This document shows positions 18,684-27,344 of a stretch of DNA of 64,000 bases, one piece after another. The position numbers were made by a program, and so were the translations under genes. Origin of the DNA: Solibacillus silvestris_B (lineage in GTDB: Bacteria; Bacillota; Bacilli; Bacillales_A; Planococcaceae); contig NZ_JBQCJW010000011.1 of assembly GCF_051967575.1 (NCBI RefSeq), positions 1 to 64,000 on the forward strand. The letters run 5' to 3'. The notes beneath the pieces are model-generated. The model did no database searches and was not told the DNA's origin. It saw nothing but the letters and a program-made list of their open reading frames with translations. The first letter of the stretch is position 1; each line of letters starts with the position of its first letter.

Positions 18684-19535
18684 ATGAGCTATAGTTTATG
18701 GAATGACCAAATTGTAAAAGATGAGGAAGTAATCGTCGATAAGGAAGACCGTGGTTACCAATTCGGTGACGGTGTATATGAAGTTGTGAAAGTGTATAAT
18801 GGGGAGCTGTTTACAGCGACAGAGCATATTGACCGTTTTTATGACAGCGCTGAAAAAATCCGTATTGCAATTCCTTACACAAAAGACAAACTGCATCAAT
18901 TGTTGCATCAATTAGTGGAAGCGAACAATATTGATACAGGACATGTATATTTCCAAATTACACGCGGTGCGGGTCCTCGTAATCATCTTTTCCCTAGTGA
19001 TGCTGTAAAACCAGTATTAACGGGAAATGCAAAGGAAAATCCGCGCCCGTACGAAAATTTCGAAAAAGGCGTGAAGGCGACATTTGTGGAAGATATTCGC
19101 TGGCTGCGATGTGATATTAAATCATTGAATTTGCTAGGTGCGGTATTGGCAAAGCAAGAAGCATTTGAAAAAGGGTGCTATGAAGCAATTTTGCATCGCG
19201 GCGATGTCGTTACAGAGGGCTCTTCGTCCAATATTTACGGCATTAAAGAGGGTGTGCTTTATACACATCCAGCGAACAATTTAATTTTAAATGGCATTAC
19301 GCGACAAGTGATCATTAAATGCGCAGGTGAAATCGGTCTGTCTGTAAGCGAAAAACCGATGACAAAAGAGCAACTGCTCGCGATGGAAGAAGTAATTGTA
19401 TCATCAACGACTTCAGAAGTGACACCGATTGTCGAAGTGGATGGAACAGTGATCGGCAATGGAGCACCAGGGGAATGGACACGTAAATTACAAGCGCAAT
19501 TCGAAACGAAAATTCCTAAAGGGATAGGTGCATAA
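18684..19535 (+). CDS. dat: D-alanine aminotransferase Dat
   Basis: A 283-residue fold type IV PLP transaminase that interconverts D-alanine and D-glutamate with their keto acids, supplying D-amino acids for peptidoglycan. Start MSYSLWNDQIV, RGYQFGDGVYEV, ITRGAGPRNH, and the PLP-binding lysine in CDIKSLNLLGAVLAKQ (about residue 146) match Bacillus Dat closely; NGITR and TSSTTSEV bind the cofactor phosphate. The ATG at 18684 follows AAAGGTGG with an 8-base gap; an upstream in-frame GTG lies in that site. Ends at a strong terminator. Confidence 0.96.
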   Translation: MSYSLWNDQIVKDEEVIVDKEDRGYQFGDGVYEVVKVYNGELFTATEHIDRFYDSAEKIRIAIPYTKDKLHQLLHQLVEANNIDTGHVYFQITRGAGPRNHLFPSDAVKPVLTGNAKENPRPYENFEKGVKATFVEDIRWLRCDIKSLNLLGAVLAKQEAFEKGCYEAILHRGDVVTEGSSSNIYGIKEGVLYTHPANNLILNGITRQVIIKCAGEIGLSVSEKPMTKEQLLAMEEVIVSSTTSEVTPIVEVDGTVIGNGAPGEWTRKLQAQFETKIPKGIGA

Positions 19536-19550
19536 TTCATAAATACAATA

Positions 19551-19590
19551 AATTAGCGTATTGCTTATTTGCAATGCGCTATTTTTTTTT
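19551..19590 (+). terminator. Terminator after dat
   Basis: TAGCGTATTGC / GCAATGCGCTA with nine T residues. Confidence 0.88.
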
Positions 19591-19651
19591 GCCGATAACC
19601 TGTAAAATACAAAGTAAAAACAATTAGGCATGAATTTAGGGAGAAGATAAA

Positions 19652-20653
19652 ATGGCTCAGTTAGTAAAACTTCAAGATTATATTTCGCGCTATGAAATCG
19701 ATTTAGCGCGCTATCCGACACAGTTTATTCGTTTAAAGCAAAACCATTGGGACCGTATAAAGCATCAATGGCAAACAGGTGACATGATTGAACGGTGGGA
19801 ACATTTGGATGAAGAAGATGTGCAGGAAGAAAAGAAAACATCTCTATTTCAAAAAATCTTTCCATTTAAAAAAGAGAAGCTTGAAGAAGAACAAGAACAA
19901 GAAGATATCGAGAAGGTGGTGATCACAAATGATTGGGCTGTCGACAATGATGAAATTCATGAAGAAGACACAACCTTATTATTTGAACCGAATCTCGTAT
20001 ATACACCACACACACTGGAAGAATTGAAGAAAATGTTCGTCGATCAGTTTTTCCATTTTCAAATGAAATGGGCAAGCTCGACATTGCGCGAAAAATCCTA
20101 TGTTGATCCAAAGTTTATGCGGGATACTTTATTGCGCGCGATGCTGCAAACATTGCCTGATAATTATTTAATATTTTATTATCCGATTATACGCGTGAAA
20201 AAAGCCCCGATCGAGTTGGACATTATTATACTAACGCCGACAGAGTGTTTATGCGTTACCGTATTGGAGCAGGAGGAACAAGCGGTGTTCATCGCAAACA
20301 GTGAGCGTTTTTGGCTTAAAAAAGTCGGGAAAAATGAAAAAAAGGTGTTAAGCCCTTTAATTCAATTAAACAGAATGGAAAAAGTCGTAGAGCAAATCTT
20401 TACCCAAAACAATATCGAATTGCCAATCCGCAAAATACTGCTTACACGAAACGGCTATATTGATTACCCAGGGACAATGTACGGCATTTCGTTTGTCGAT
20501 AAGCGAAAATTCCCCGAATGGATGAACTATTTAAAACGCTCTGTTTCCCCGATGAAGCATATGCAAATTCGCGCAGCACAAACGATTTTGAATACGGTCC
20601 AGACAACTTCCTTCCATCGCGATATTTGGAATACAGAGGATAAGGAAGTTTAA
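19652..20653 (+). CDS. YtlQ-like protein with nuclease-related (NERD-like) domain
   Basis: A 333-residue soluble protein. The N-terminal third is highly charged, including an acidic stretch KEKLEEEQEQEDIEK. Residues about 130-300 look like a NERD/PD-(D/E)XK fold: a helix, then APIELDIIILTPTECLCVTVLE, where active nucleases carry E-x-D and E-x-K. Here the lysine partner is missing, so catalysis is doubtful. It precedes ytlR by three bases, the same neighbour as B. subtilis ytlQ, so the relation is likely. Ribosome binding site GGGAGAAG. Confidence 0.6.
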   Translation: MAQLVKLQDYISRYEIDLARYPTQFIRLKQNHWDRIKHQWQTGDMIERWEHLDEEDVQEEKKTSLFQKIFPFKKEKLEEEQEQEDIEKVVITNDWAVDNDEIHEEDTTLLFEPNLVYTPHTLEELKKMFVDQFFHFQMKWASSTLREKSYVDPKFMRDTLLRAMLQTLPDNYLIFYYPIIRVKKAPIELDIIILTPTECLCVTVLEQEEQAVFIANSERFWLKKVGKNEKKVLSPLIQLNRMEKVVEQIFTQNNIELPIRKILLTRNGYIDYPGTMYGISFVDKRKFPEWMNYLKRSVSPMKHMQIRAAQTILNTVQTTSFHRDIWNTEDKEV

Positions 20654-20656
20654 TGA

Positions 20657-21577
20657 ATGCAAGTACATTTCATTATTAACCCATATGCGGGAAATGGGCG
20701 TGGAATAAAGCGCTGGCAGCAATTTGAGCAGCAATTGACAATACAATATACAATCCATAGGTCACAATATGCAGGCCATACATTGTTAATCGCAAAGGAA
20801 ATTGCCCAATGCGCTACGAAGGAAAACCCCATTTGTATAATCGCGTTTGGCGGTGATGGGACAATTCATGAAGTCCTTAATGGGGCGTTAAATTTTGAAA
20901 ATGTATATATCGGAGCGGTTGCGGCTGGCTCCGGCAATGATTTTGCGCGAGGTTATGAAACATTTGAAACGGTCGAACAGGTGGAGCGATTTACCGAAAC
21001 TTTAAACAGTTCCCTTCATGATTATGGAATCGCCTCAGTAAATGAGGAGCAGAGGCGATTCATCAATAATTTTGGTGTCGGCTTCGACGCATTGGTAGCA
21101 TTTACGGCAAATGAGTCCAAGCTGAAAAAGTCATTAAACAAATGGAGGCTAGGAAAGCTAAGCTATCCATATTACGTGATTTTGGCTTTATTTACATATA
21201 AACCGTTTCAGCTGGCTGTTGTAAAAAACGGGGAAGAACGGCATTTTAAAAACGTCTGGTTTGCAACAGTAAGCAACCAGCCGTATTTCGGGGGCGGCAT
21301 GAATTTATCGCCTGAATCCAATACATCTGACGGAATATTGGAAGTGACTATCGTATCCAATTTATCCAAGCGGAAATTATTATTCCTTTTTGGCAGTGTA
21401 TTTTTAGCAAAGCATACACGTTTGAAGGAAGTTCATCAGTTTTCGGCAAAGGACATTCAATTAATATTTGACCAACCCGTTATGGCGCATGCAGATGGCG
21501 AAAAGCAAAAGCTGGCGCATGGTCAAAACAAAATTCAACTAACGGTTCATAAAAAAGCATGGAAATTAGCAAAATAA
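20657..21577 (+). CDS. ytlR: Diacylglycerol kinase-family lipid kinase YtlR
   Basis: A 306-residue DAGK catalytic-domain protein. NPYAGNGRGIKRW (about residues 8-20) and FGGDGTIHEVLNG (about 62-74, the GGDGT ATP-binding motif), AAGSGNDFARG, and NNFGVGFDALV are conserved. Such proteins phosphorylate diacylglycerol or related lipids at the membrane; the actual substrate is not known. The start ATG is three bases after the previous stop; trmB follows, with its start 65 bases downstream. Confidence 0.88.
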   Translation: MQVHFIINPYAGNGRGIKRWQQFEQQLTIQYTIHRSQYAGHTLLIAKEIAQCATKENPICIIAFGGDGTIHEVLNGALNFENVYIGAVAAGSGNDFARGYETFETVEQVERFTETLNSSLHDYGIASVNEEQRRFINNFGVGFDALVAFTANESKLKKSLNKWRLGKLSYPYYVILALFTYKPFQLAVVKNGEERHFKNVWFATVSNQPYFGGGMNLSPESNTSDGILEVTIVSNLSKRKLLFLFGSVFLAKHTRLKEVHQFSAKDIQLIFDQPVMAHADGEKQKLAHGQNKIQLTVHKKAWKLAK

Positions 21578-21642
21578 AAGCAAATATAGCTATTTTCCGT
21601 TATAATATGTGGCAGGTATACAATAGAAAAGAGGATAAGCAA

Positions 21643-22299
21643 GTGAGATTAAAGCATAAACCATGGGCAGCAGATTATATAAAGGAGCATCCGGATGTGA
21701 TTATTCCAGATCCTGAAAATTTTAAAGGCAAATGGAATGAAGCGTTTGGAAATGACAACCCGATTCATATAGAAGTCGGTACAGGCAAAGGACAATTCGT
21801 ATTAGGGATGGCCCTGCAAAACCCGGGCATCAACTATATCGGCATTGAATTATTTGACAGTGTCATTGTCTGTGCATTGGAAAAAATCGAAGCAGCGAAA
21901 AAGCCGGCGAACTTGCGCCTATTAAAAGTGAATGGTGAAAAGCTAGAACAGTTCTTTGCGAAAGGCGATGTAGACCGAGTGTATTTAAACTTCTCGGATC
22001 CATGGCCAAAAGTGCGCCATGCAAAGCGTCGCCTAACACATGAAGGCTTCTTGAAAATTTATGAAAACATTTTAGTCGATAACGGGGAAATCCATTTCAA
22101 AACGGACAACCGTGGTCTTTTTGAATATTCGCTAGTAAGCATGAATGAATATGGTATGGCATTAAAATATGTATCATTGGATTTACATGCGAATATGCCG
22201 GAAGATAATATTATGACAGAGTATGAGGAGAAATTCTCAAAGCTCGGTCAACCAATTTATCGACTAGAATGTCAATTTCGCATAAAGGGAAACGAATAG
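21643..22299 (+). CDS. trmB: tRNA (guanine-N7)-methyltransferase TrmB
   Basis: A 218-residue SAM enzyme that methylates G46 of tRNA. IHIEVGTGKGQFVLGMA (SAM loop), YIGIELFDSVI, VYLNFSDPWPKVRHAKRRLTH (active-site PWPK..H..RRL) and FKTDNRGLFEYS are diagnostic. The GTG at 21643 after GAGGAT gives the typical MRLKHKPWA start and usual length; the longer frame overlapping ytlR is rejected. Confidence 0.96.
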   Translation: MRLKHKPWAADYIKEHPDVIIPDPENFKGKWNEAFGNDNPIHIEVGTGKGQFVLGMALQNPGINYIGIELFDSVIVCALEKIEAAKKPANLRLLKVNGEKLEQFFAKGDVDRVYLNFSDPWPKVRHAKRRLTHEGFLKIYENILVDNGEIHFKTDNRGLFEYSLVSMNEYGMALKYVSLDLHANMPEDNIMTEYEEKFSKLGQPIYRLECQFRIKGNE

Positions 22300-22326
22300 C
22301 TTTCTTTCGTGCAGGGAAAAGAATGG

Positions 22327-22352
22327 TATAATGCCTGAATTGGGGCATTATA
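22327..22352 (+). promoter_or_regulatory. Possible ytnP promoter
   Basis: TATAAT at 22327-22332 lies before a small hairpin (ATAATGCC / GGGCATTAT) ahead of ytnP. The -35 (TTTCGT, 16-base spacing) is poor. The hairpin might instead be a weak terminator for trmB. Confidence 0.35.
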
Positions 22353-22397
22353 TGTCTTTTTACAATCAAACTAATTTATGATTTGGGGGATGGAAAA

Positions 22398-23258
22398 ATG
22401 GATCGATTCGAATTTCACAATATGACACTAACATGGCTGCATGGTGGTGTAACAGCATTGGATGGCGGGGCTATGTTTGGGGTAGTGCCAAAAGCACTAT
22501 GGTCGCGCAAATACCCAGTAAACGAACTAAACCAAATTGAATTAGCTTGTGAACCGATTTTAATTCAATATGAAGGGAAAAATTACTTGGTCGATTCTGG
22601 TGTCGGTGCAGGCAAATTAAATGAAAAGCAAATCCGCAATTTCGGTATTTCGGAAGAGTCGACAATCGAAACAAGCTTAGAGGAAGTCGGTCTAAAGCCT
22701 ACTGATATCGACGCGGTTTTAATGACGCATCTTCATTTCGATCATGCAGGGGGCTTAACGAAATGGGAAGGCGACAAGCTTGTCCCGGTATTTCCGAATG
22801 CTGTTATTTACACGACGCAAATTGAATGGAACGAAATGCGCAATCCAAACATTCGCTCAAAAAATACGTATTGGAAAGAAAACTGGGAGCCTGTCGAGCA
22901 TTTAGTCAAAACATATGAAGGCGAGCTGGAAGTGGCGTCAGGTTTAAAAATGATTCATACAGGTGGTCACAGTGAGGGGCATGCGATTATTCGACTGGAG
23001 CAGAATGGCGAAGTGGCGCTTCATATGGCGGACATAATGCCAACACATGCACATCAGAATCCGCTATGGGTATTGGCGTATGACGACTATCCGATGACGA
23101 GCGTGTTCGCGAAGGAAAAGCTGATGAAAGAAGCATTATCTAATGGCTACCGCTTTATTTTCTATCATGATGCGTATTACCGCATGATTCAGTGGGATGC
23201 AACAGGCAAGGAAGTAACAGACAGCCTGGAACGTTCGAAACCGGCATTAATTAAGTAA
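22398..23258 (+). CDS. ytnP: Metallo-beta-lactamase-fold lactonase YtnP
   Basis: A 286-residue MBL-fold hydrolase. The zinc motif HLHFDHAGG (residues 111-119), later His in HTGGHSEGH and Asp in MADIMPTH complete the two-metal site. B. subtilis YtnP opens acyl-homoserine or gamma-butyrolactone signals and interferes with quorum signalling of competitors; the same role is inferred here from similarity and position after trmB. The ATG at 22398 follows GGGGGATGG; the TTG start 15 bases upstream falls at this site. Confidence 0.88.
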   Translation: MDRFEFHNMTLTWLHGGVTALDGGAMFGVVPKALWSRKYPVNELNQIELACEPILIQYEGKNYLVDSGVGAGKLNEKQIRNFGISEESTIETSLEEVGLKPTDIDAVLMTHLHFDHAGGLTKWEGDKLVPVFPNAVIYTTQIEWNEMRNPNIRSKNTYWKENWEPVEHLVKTYEGELEVASGLKMIHTGGHSEGHAIIRLEQNGEVALHMADIMPTHAHQNPLWVLAYDDYPMTSVFAKEKLMKEALSNGYRFIFYHDAYYRMIQWDATGKEVTDSLERSKPALIK

Positions 23259-23262
23259 ACAC

Positions 23263-23300
23263 GAAAGCACCTGCATGATTATCGATGCAGGTGCTTTTAT
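23263..23300. terminator. Bidirectional terminator
   Basis: AAAGCACCTGCAT / ATGCAGGTGCTTTT between the converging ytnP and the DUF3169 gene. Confidence 0.88.
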
Positions 23301-23983
23301 TATTGATTACGTACTTTCAGCATATACTGAGTGTTTACAGTAATCATAATTATAGCGATGATAAGGATGGCGAAAAGCTGGGATTCACCGGATACGACTG
23401 AATAGAACATGCATAGTAACAATGAACAAAGTAATAAAACATTCGTCAAATTAAATGCGGAATATAATCCTTGTAACATAATATGGCGTTCGCCTTCGTC
23501 GGACATTTCAAACATCTTTTTCGTATAGTGCTTATCATTATAAGAAGGGATTTCACGGTACGGATATACATATTTGATATAATTGCCTACTATTGGTGTA
23601 GCGATAATAGCTAATAATATAGCGGGAATTGATACAATTTGAATAACGACTGACTGTTTTGTAATAATACCTGCACAAGCTCCTACAATACTGATAATCA
23701 ATGACATATTAATTGCCAATGAAGCATCACTGTACAGTTTATATAAATTCTCTTCCTGCAAATCTTCGTCTTCACCGCTATGTTGCTGTAATGAATGTCT
23801 TTTTAACTGGGCTAATTTGACGAAGCCTCCTACAGCTAACAGAAGCGCAATGCCTAAAAAAACAATGGTCATCTCTGTGGCAATTTCGTATAACGGCAGT
23901 GTAAATCCGCCTGTTACGATAAAGGATCCTATAAGTCCCCCAATAATACCTCCAAATAAAAACTGCTTTATCGTTCGTTTCAT
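23300..23983 (-). CDS. DUF3169 membrane protein
   Basis: A 227-residue membrane protein with about six hydrophobic segments: residues about 7-30, 38-58, 94-112, 116-140, 178-200 and 200-220. The start MKRTIKQFLFGGIIGGLIGS and central SDASLAINMSLIISI match DUF3169. A charged cytosolic loop (KRHSLQQHSGEDEDLQEEN) separates the first pair. The function of DUF3169 is unknown. Its ATG overlaps the end of the XRE regulator, so the two are co-translated. Confidence 0.8.
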   Translation of the reverse strand: MKRTIKQFLFGGIIGGLIGSFIVTGGFTLPLYEIATEMTIVFLGIALLLAVGGFVKLAQLKRHSLQQHSGEDEDLQEENLYKLYSDASLAINMSLIISIVGACAGIITKQSVVIQIVSIPAILLAIIATPIVGNYIKYVYPYREIPSYNDKHYTKKMFEMSDEGERHIMLQGLYSAFNLTNVLLLCSLLLCMFYSVVSGESQLFAILIIAIIMITVNTQYMLKVRNQ

Positions 23984-24186
23984 TACAATTCCTCCTCCTC
24001 AAAAATAAAAATCTCATCAATCGGTTCATTCAAAATTTTTGATATTCTTACGGCTATTAATAGTGAAGGGACGAGTTCTTCGCGTTCGATCAGGCTAATC
24101 GTCTGTCTTGATACTTTTGCGCGTTTTGCTAATTCGGTTTGGTTTAACTGATATCTTGCTCGCAACTCCTTTAGTCTTGTTTTCAT
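23983..24186 (-). CDS. XRE-family HTH regulator paired with DUF3169
   Basis: A 67-residue single-domain regulator: LNQTELAKRAKVSRQTISLIEREE is a lambda-repressor-type helix-turn-helix. The acidic C-terminus EIFIFEEEEL is common in regulators encoded beside DUF3169 or DUF2178 membrane proteins. It likely controls its own two-gene operon. GAGGTG precedes the ATG. Confidence 0.88.
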   Translation of the reverse strand: MKTRLKELRARYQLNQTELAKRAKVSRQTISLIEREELVPSLLIAVRISKILNEPIDEIFIFEEEEL

Positions 24187-24319
24187 TTCTTCACCTCTTG
24201 CATATAATTGTAAAGTAATTGAGTCAAGTTGACAAGTAATTTTGTCAAAATGACTAAAATACTTTTATATGTGGACCAAAAAATACGATGACTAAAATTA
24301 CGTCATCGCATTCTTTACA

Positions 24320-24634
24320 TTATATTTGTTTAATATCCACAATCGCGCCAGAACGTGCGTCCGCCGCGAATTCATAGTTTTCCAGCTCACCGTTCATCGT
24401 GCGGGAAATACCGCCGCGATATACAGGCGTTTCTGTAAACCCATTGCTGAAATTTTCCGTTTTCATATAAATCCAAGAACCATCAATCGGTGCCTGCTTT
24501 TTAAATTCATCTTTAATATTCGTTAAAATTTGATCTGGATTCGCATATGGTGCAACCCGATTGCTCATTTCTTTCACGATTACGGCAGCTGCCACCCCAG
24601 TTGCAACGCCTATTGTAAAATCTTTTAAGTTCAT
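24320..24634 (-). CDS. ytzB: PepSY-like protein YtzB
   Basis: A 104-residue protein. A hydrophobic N-terminal segment (DFTIGVATGVAAAVIV) can anchor it in the membrane; the remainder contains a PepSY-like sequence (PDQILTNIKDEFKKQAPI...YEFAADARSGAIVDIKQI). PepSY domains often modulate proteases or sensors. It is divergent from ytoP and matches B. subtilis YtzB in position. The ATG at 24634 follows GAGGAGG by 8 bases, which rejects the earlier ATG at 24661. Confidence 0.75.
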   Translation of the reverse strand: MNLKDFTIGVATGVAAAVIVKEMSNRVAPYANPDQILTNIKDEFKKQAPIDGSWIYMKTENFSNGFTETPVYRGGISRTMNGELENYEFAADARSGAIVDIKQI

Positions 24635-24780
24635 TCCAAAATACCTCCTCAAAATATTCACTATGTTTACTTTATCATACTCTTAAAATAGAGTAAAAAT
24701 AATAGAAAGTCCGAAAGTCGAAATATTGTCTGAATTTTATGTTATAATGAGTGCAAATCTACTTTTAGAGGTGTTACATA

Positions 24781-25857
24781 ATGGATCAACATACATTGGC
24801 TCTATTTAAAACATTAACAGAGTTGCCTGGTGCACCAGGCAATGAGCGTGCGGTTCGCAATTTTATGCGCTCGGAACTGGAAAAATATTCGGATGAAGTG
24901 ATTCAGGATAATTTAGGCGGCATTTTTGGTGTGCGAAAAGCAAAGGATGAAAACGCTCCTAAAATTTTGGTGGCAGGCCATATGGATGAAGTCGCATTTA
25001 TGGTTACTTCCATTACGGAAAACGGAATGATCCGCTTCCAGACACTCGGCGGCTGGTGGAACCAAGTGATGCTCGCTCAACGTGTGACGGTTTATGCAAA
25101 AGATCGCGAAATTCCAGGCGTGATTGCATCAATTCCCCCGCATTTGTTGACAGACGCTGAGCGTTCAAAACCGATGGACATTAAAAATATGCTAATTGAT
25201 ATTGGCGCTGATTCAAAAGAGGATGCGATAAATTTAGGGGTGCGACCAGGACAGTCGATTATTCCGGTATGTCCGTTTACACCAATGGCCAATCCTAAAA
25301 AAATCATGGCAAAAGCTTGGGATAATCGCTATGGCTGTGGTTTATCAATAGAGCTTTTAAAGGAACTTCACGGTCAAGAAGTGAAGAGCCATATTTATTC
25401 GGGAGCCAATGTAATGGAAGAAGTTGGATTGCGGGGTGCGGCAGTTTCTGCAAATATGATTCAGCCTGATTTATTCTTTGCATTGGATGCTTCACCGGCA
25501 AATGATACATCCGGCGATAAAAATGAATTCGGCCAATTAGGAAAAGGCACATTATTGCGTATTTTAGACCGTTCAATGGTGACACATCGGGGAATGCGCG
25601 AATTCGTTTTAGATACGGCTGAGTCGAACCGAATTCCTTATCAATATTTCGTGTCCCAAGGCGGTACCGATGCAGGGCGTGTCCATACACAAAATGATGG
25701 AATTCCTTCAGCGGTGATTGGCATTTGCTCGCGTTATATTCATACATCTGCCTCTATTATCCATGTTGATGATTATGCGGCAGCGAGAGAATTGCTTGTA
25801 AAATTAATTCAATCTGCAGACCGTTCAACAATAGACACAATTCGTGCAAACGTATAA
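24781..25857 (+). CDS. ytoP: M42-family aminopeptidase YtoP
   Basis: A 358-residue metallo-aminopeptidase of the M42 (glutamyl aminopeptidase/endoglucanase M) family. Metal and catalytic residues are seen in VAGHMDEVAFMV (His, Asp), KAWDNRYGCGL (bridging Asp), NVMEEVGLRGA (Glu pair), ALDASPAND (Asp) and CSRYIHTSASI (His). These form cytosolic dodecamers that trim peptides. AGAGGTG precedes the ATG by 8 bases. Confidence 0.94.
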   Translation: MDQHTLALFKTLTELPGAPGNERAVRNFMRSELEKYSDEVIQDNLGGIFGVRKAKDENAPKILVAGHMDEVAFMVTSITENGMIRFQTLGGWWNQVMLAQRVTVYAKDREIPGVIASIPPHLLTDAERSKPMDIKNMLIDIGADSKEDAINLGVRPGQSIIPVCPFTPMANPKKIMAKAWDNRYGCGLSIELLKELHGQEVKSHIYSGANVMEEVGLRGAAVSANMIQPDLFFALDASPANDTSGDKNEFGQLGKGTLLRILDRSMVTHRGMREFVLDTAESNRIPYQYFVSQGGTDAGRVHTQNDGIPSAVIGICSRYIHTSASIIHVDDYAAARELLVKLIQSADRSTIDTIRANV

Positions 25858-25889
25858 AATTACACATGCATAATTGTATGATGTATTAT

Positions 25890-25928
25890 AATACAAGAAT
25901 GTGAGTATATCGCATTCTTGTTTTTTTA
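25890..25928 (+). terminator. Terminator after ytoP
   Basis: ACAAGAATG / CATTCTTGT stem with eight T residues. Confidence 0.85.
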
Positions 25929-26001
25929 TGCTTAAGAAAAAATTTACATAGCTTTTTCTGTAGAAAATATCTTTTAACATTAATAATTTGGAGATGAAAA
26001 A

Positions 26002-26529
26002 ATGAAAGTAGCAGTAGGATCAAAAAATAAAGCAAAAGTCGGCGCTGTCGAAGCAATTATCCGGCAGTTCTTCCCCGAAGCAACAATTGAAAGCATAGAT
26101 GTACCATCGGATGTGTCTGTACAGCCCTTTTCAAATGAGGAAACGCGACAGGGAGCCATTAATCGTGCACGCAACGCGATGATGCAAACAAATGCCGATT
26201 TAACATTCGGATTGGAAGGCGGCGTCGATGAAATAGATGGGACGATGTATTGCTGCAATTGGGGGGCTGCCTTGTTAAAAGACGGTACAGCTATTGCGAG
26301 CTCTGGAGCACAGTTTGCTTTACCCGAAGCAATCGCTATGGAGCTTCGGGTAGGAAAGGAACTTGGCCCTGTAATGGACGTCTACACCAATATGGAAAAT
26401 ATACGTCATCATCAAGGTGCAATTGGCATTTTCACACATCAGTTAATCGATCGAAAAGCAATGTTTGAGCATATCGTCAAATTATTAGTAGGTCAAGTAT
26501 TATTCAAAATAAGCAAAGAGCAAAACTAA
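26002..26529 (+). CDS. DUF84 inosine/xanthosine triphosphatase-like protein
   Basis: A 175-residue protein of the DUF84/YjjX family, which hydrolyses non-canonical purine NTPs such as ITP and XTP and cleans the nucleotide pool. The N-terminal VAVGSKNKAKVGAVE (nucleotide-binding SxNxxK), SVQPFSNEETRQGAINRA and FGLEGGVDEIDG are characteristic. A GGAGATG site precedes the ATG. It stands between ytoP and a lipoprotein gene. Confidence 0.85.
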   Translation: MKVAVGSKNKAKVGAVEAIIRQFFPEATIESIDVPSDVSVQPFSNEETRQGAINRARNAMMQTNADLTFGLEGGVDEIDGTMYCCNWGAALLKDGTAIASSGAQFALPEAIAMELRVGKELGPVMDVYTNMENIRHHQGAIGIFTHQLIDRKAMFEHIVKLLVGQVLFKISKEQN

Positions 26530-26609
26530 TATTCGTTAAACACATTAGTTGCATTGTGGAACGTAAAATTATTATGATACTAGAGGAAGTTTGAAAGAGA
26601 GGGAAAACA

Positions 26610-27128
26610 ATGAATCGGAAATGGATTCGCGCAGTTTTGCTTAGTGCCATCGTTGTCGTACTCACAGGATGCAATCAAACAATCGAGGAACAAGCATTAG
26701 CAGGAATGGAAAATGCTGAAACTATATTTAAAAGTGAACCAAATGAAGTAAATAAAACAATTGGCCATATAGAGCTGTACTTGCCGAAAGGGTATAGTAT
26801 TGAAAAAGGGATAGATGAACTGAACTATACAATTCTCAATGGCAAAGATTCCTATATTCTATTTGTAAATCCGAATGAAACAGAAGATAGTCAGCTGCAC
26901 TATGACATTTTAAAGCAAGACAGCAAAAATAAAATTGTCCAAGAGCAAACATTCCAAAAAGATGGAGTATTTGGCTTTTCGGCGGTCGTCGAACAGTCTG
27001 AGGAAAAATATGAGCTTATCGTAAATGTAGGTGGTGTCAAGCTATCAACAATTTCGGCAGACAAGAAACTGGACAGCAAAATTCAGGAAATGATGGAAAT
27101 TGTTCAAACTGTAAATGTAATTCAATAA
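26610..27128 (+). CDS. Putative lipoprotein, unknown function
   Basis: A 172-residue secreted protein. MNRKWIRAVLLSAIVVVLTGC is a type II signal peptide with lipobox LTGC; the Cys at residue 21 would be lipidated and anchor it outside the membrane. The mature part begins with a helix (EEQALAGMENAETIF) followed by strand-rich sequence. No family is recognised. GAGAGGG precedes the ATG by 8 bases. Confidence 0.75.
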   Translation: MNRKWIRAVLLSAIVVVLTGCNQTIEEQALAGMENAETIFKSEPNEVNKTIGHIELYLPKGYSIEKGIDELNYTILNGKDSYILFVNPNETEDSQLHYDILKQDSKNKIVQEQTFQKDGVFGFSAVVEQSEEKYELIVNVGGVKLSTISADKKLDSKIQEMMEIVQTVNVIQ

Positions 27129-27162
27129 TTTCAAGCATGAGCAGAATCCAATATTGTTTTGA

Positions 27163-27322
27163 TACAATAGGGAAGTAGAAACGAGGACCCGAGCAAGTAT
27201 AGCAAGGATACATTCCTTAAGACGGGACTGAACAACTTAATGCAATTGCAGCAAAAACATAAGTTTGCTATTAAGGATGATGGCTATGTTAAAAGCTTTT
27301 TGTTTTTAGCATAGCCCCTTTT
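27163..27322 (+). ncRNA. Candidate structured leader RNA upstream of ytpQ
   Basis: A 160-base gene-free stretch starts with a possible -10 (TACAAT, 27163-27168) and ends in a terminator-like hairpin (GGCTATG 27282-27288 / CATAGCC 27310-27316, then CCTTTTT) just before ytpQ. In between, CCCG (27188-27191) can pair with CGGG (27223-27226), while TCCTTAA inside that loop (27214-27220) can pair with TTAAGGA (27271-27277), a pseudoknot-like arrangement. GCAAA (27251) / TTTGC (27264) forms another helix. I do not recognise a known riboswitch class. The 5' end is uncertain. Confidence 0.5.
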
Positions 27323-27344
27323 TAATAAATAAAGGAGTGATTGA

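Noticed and set aside
27163..27322. T-box or known riboswitch
   Set aside because: No T-box sequence, specifier loop or known aptamer core could be identified.
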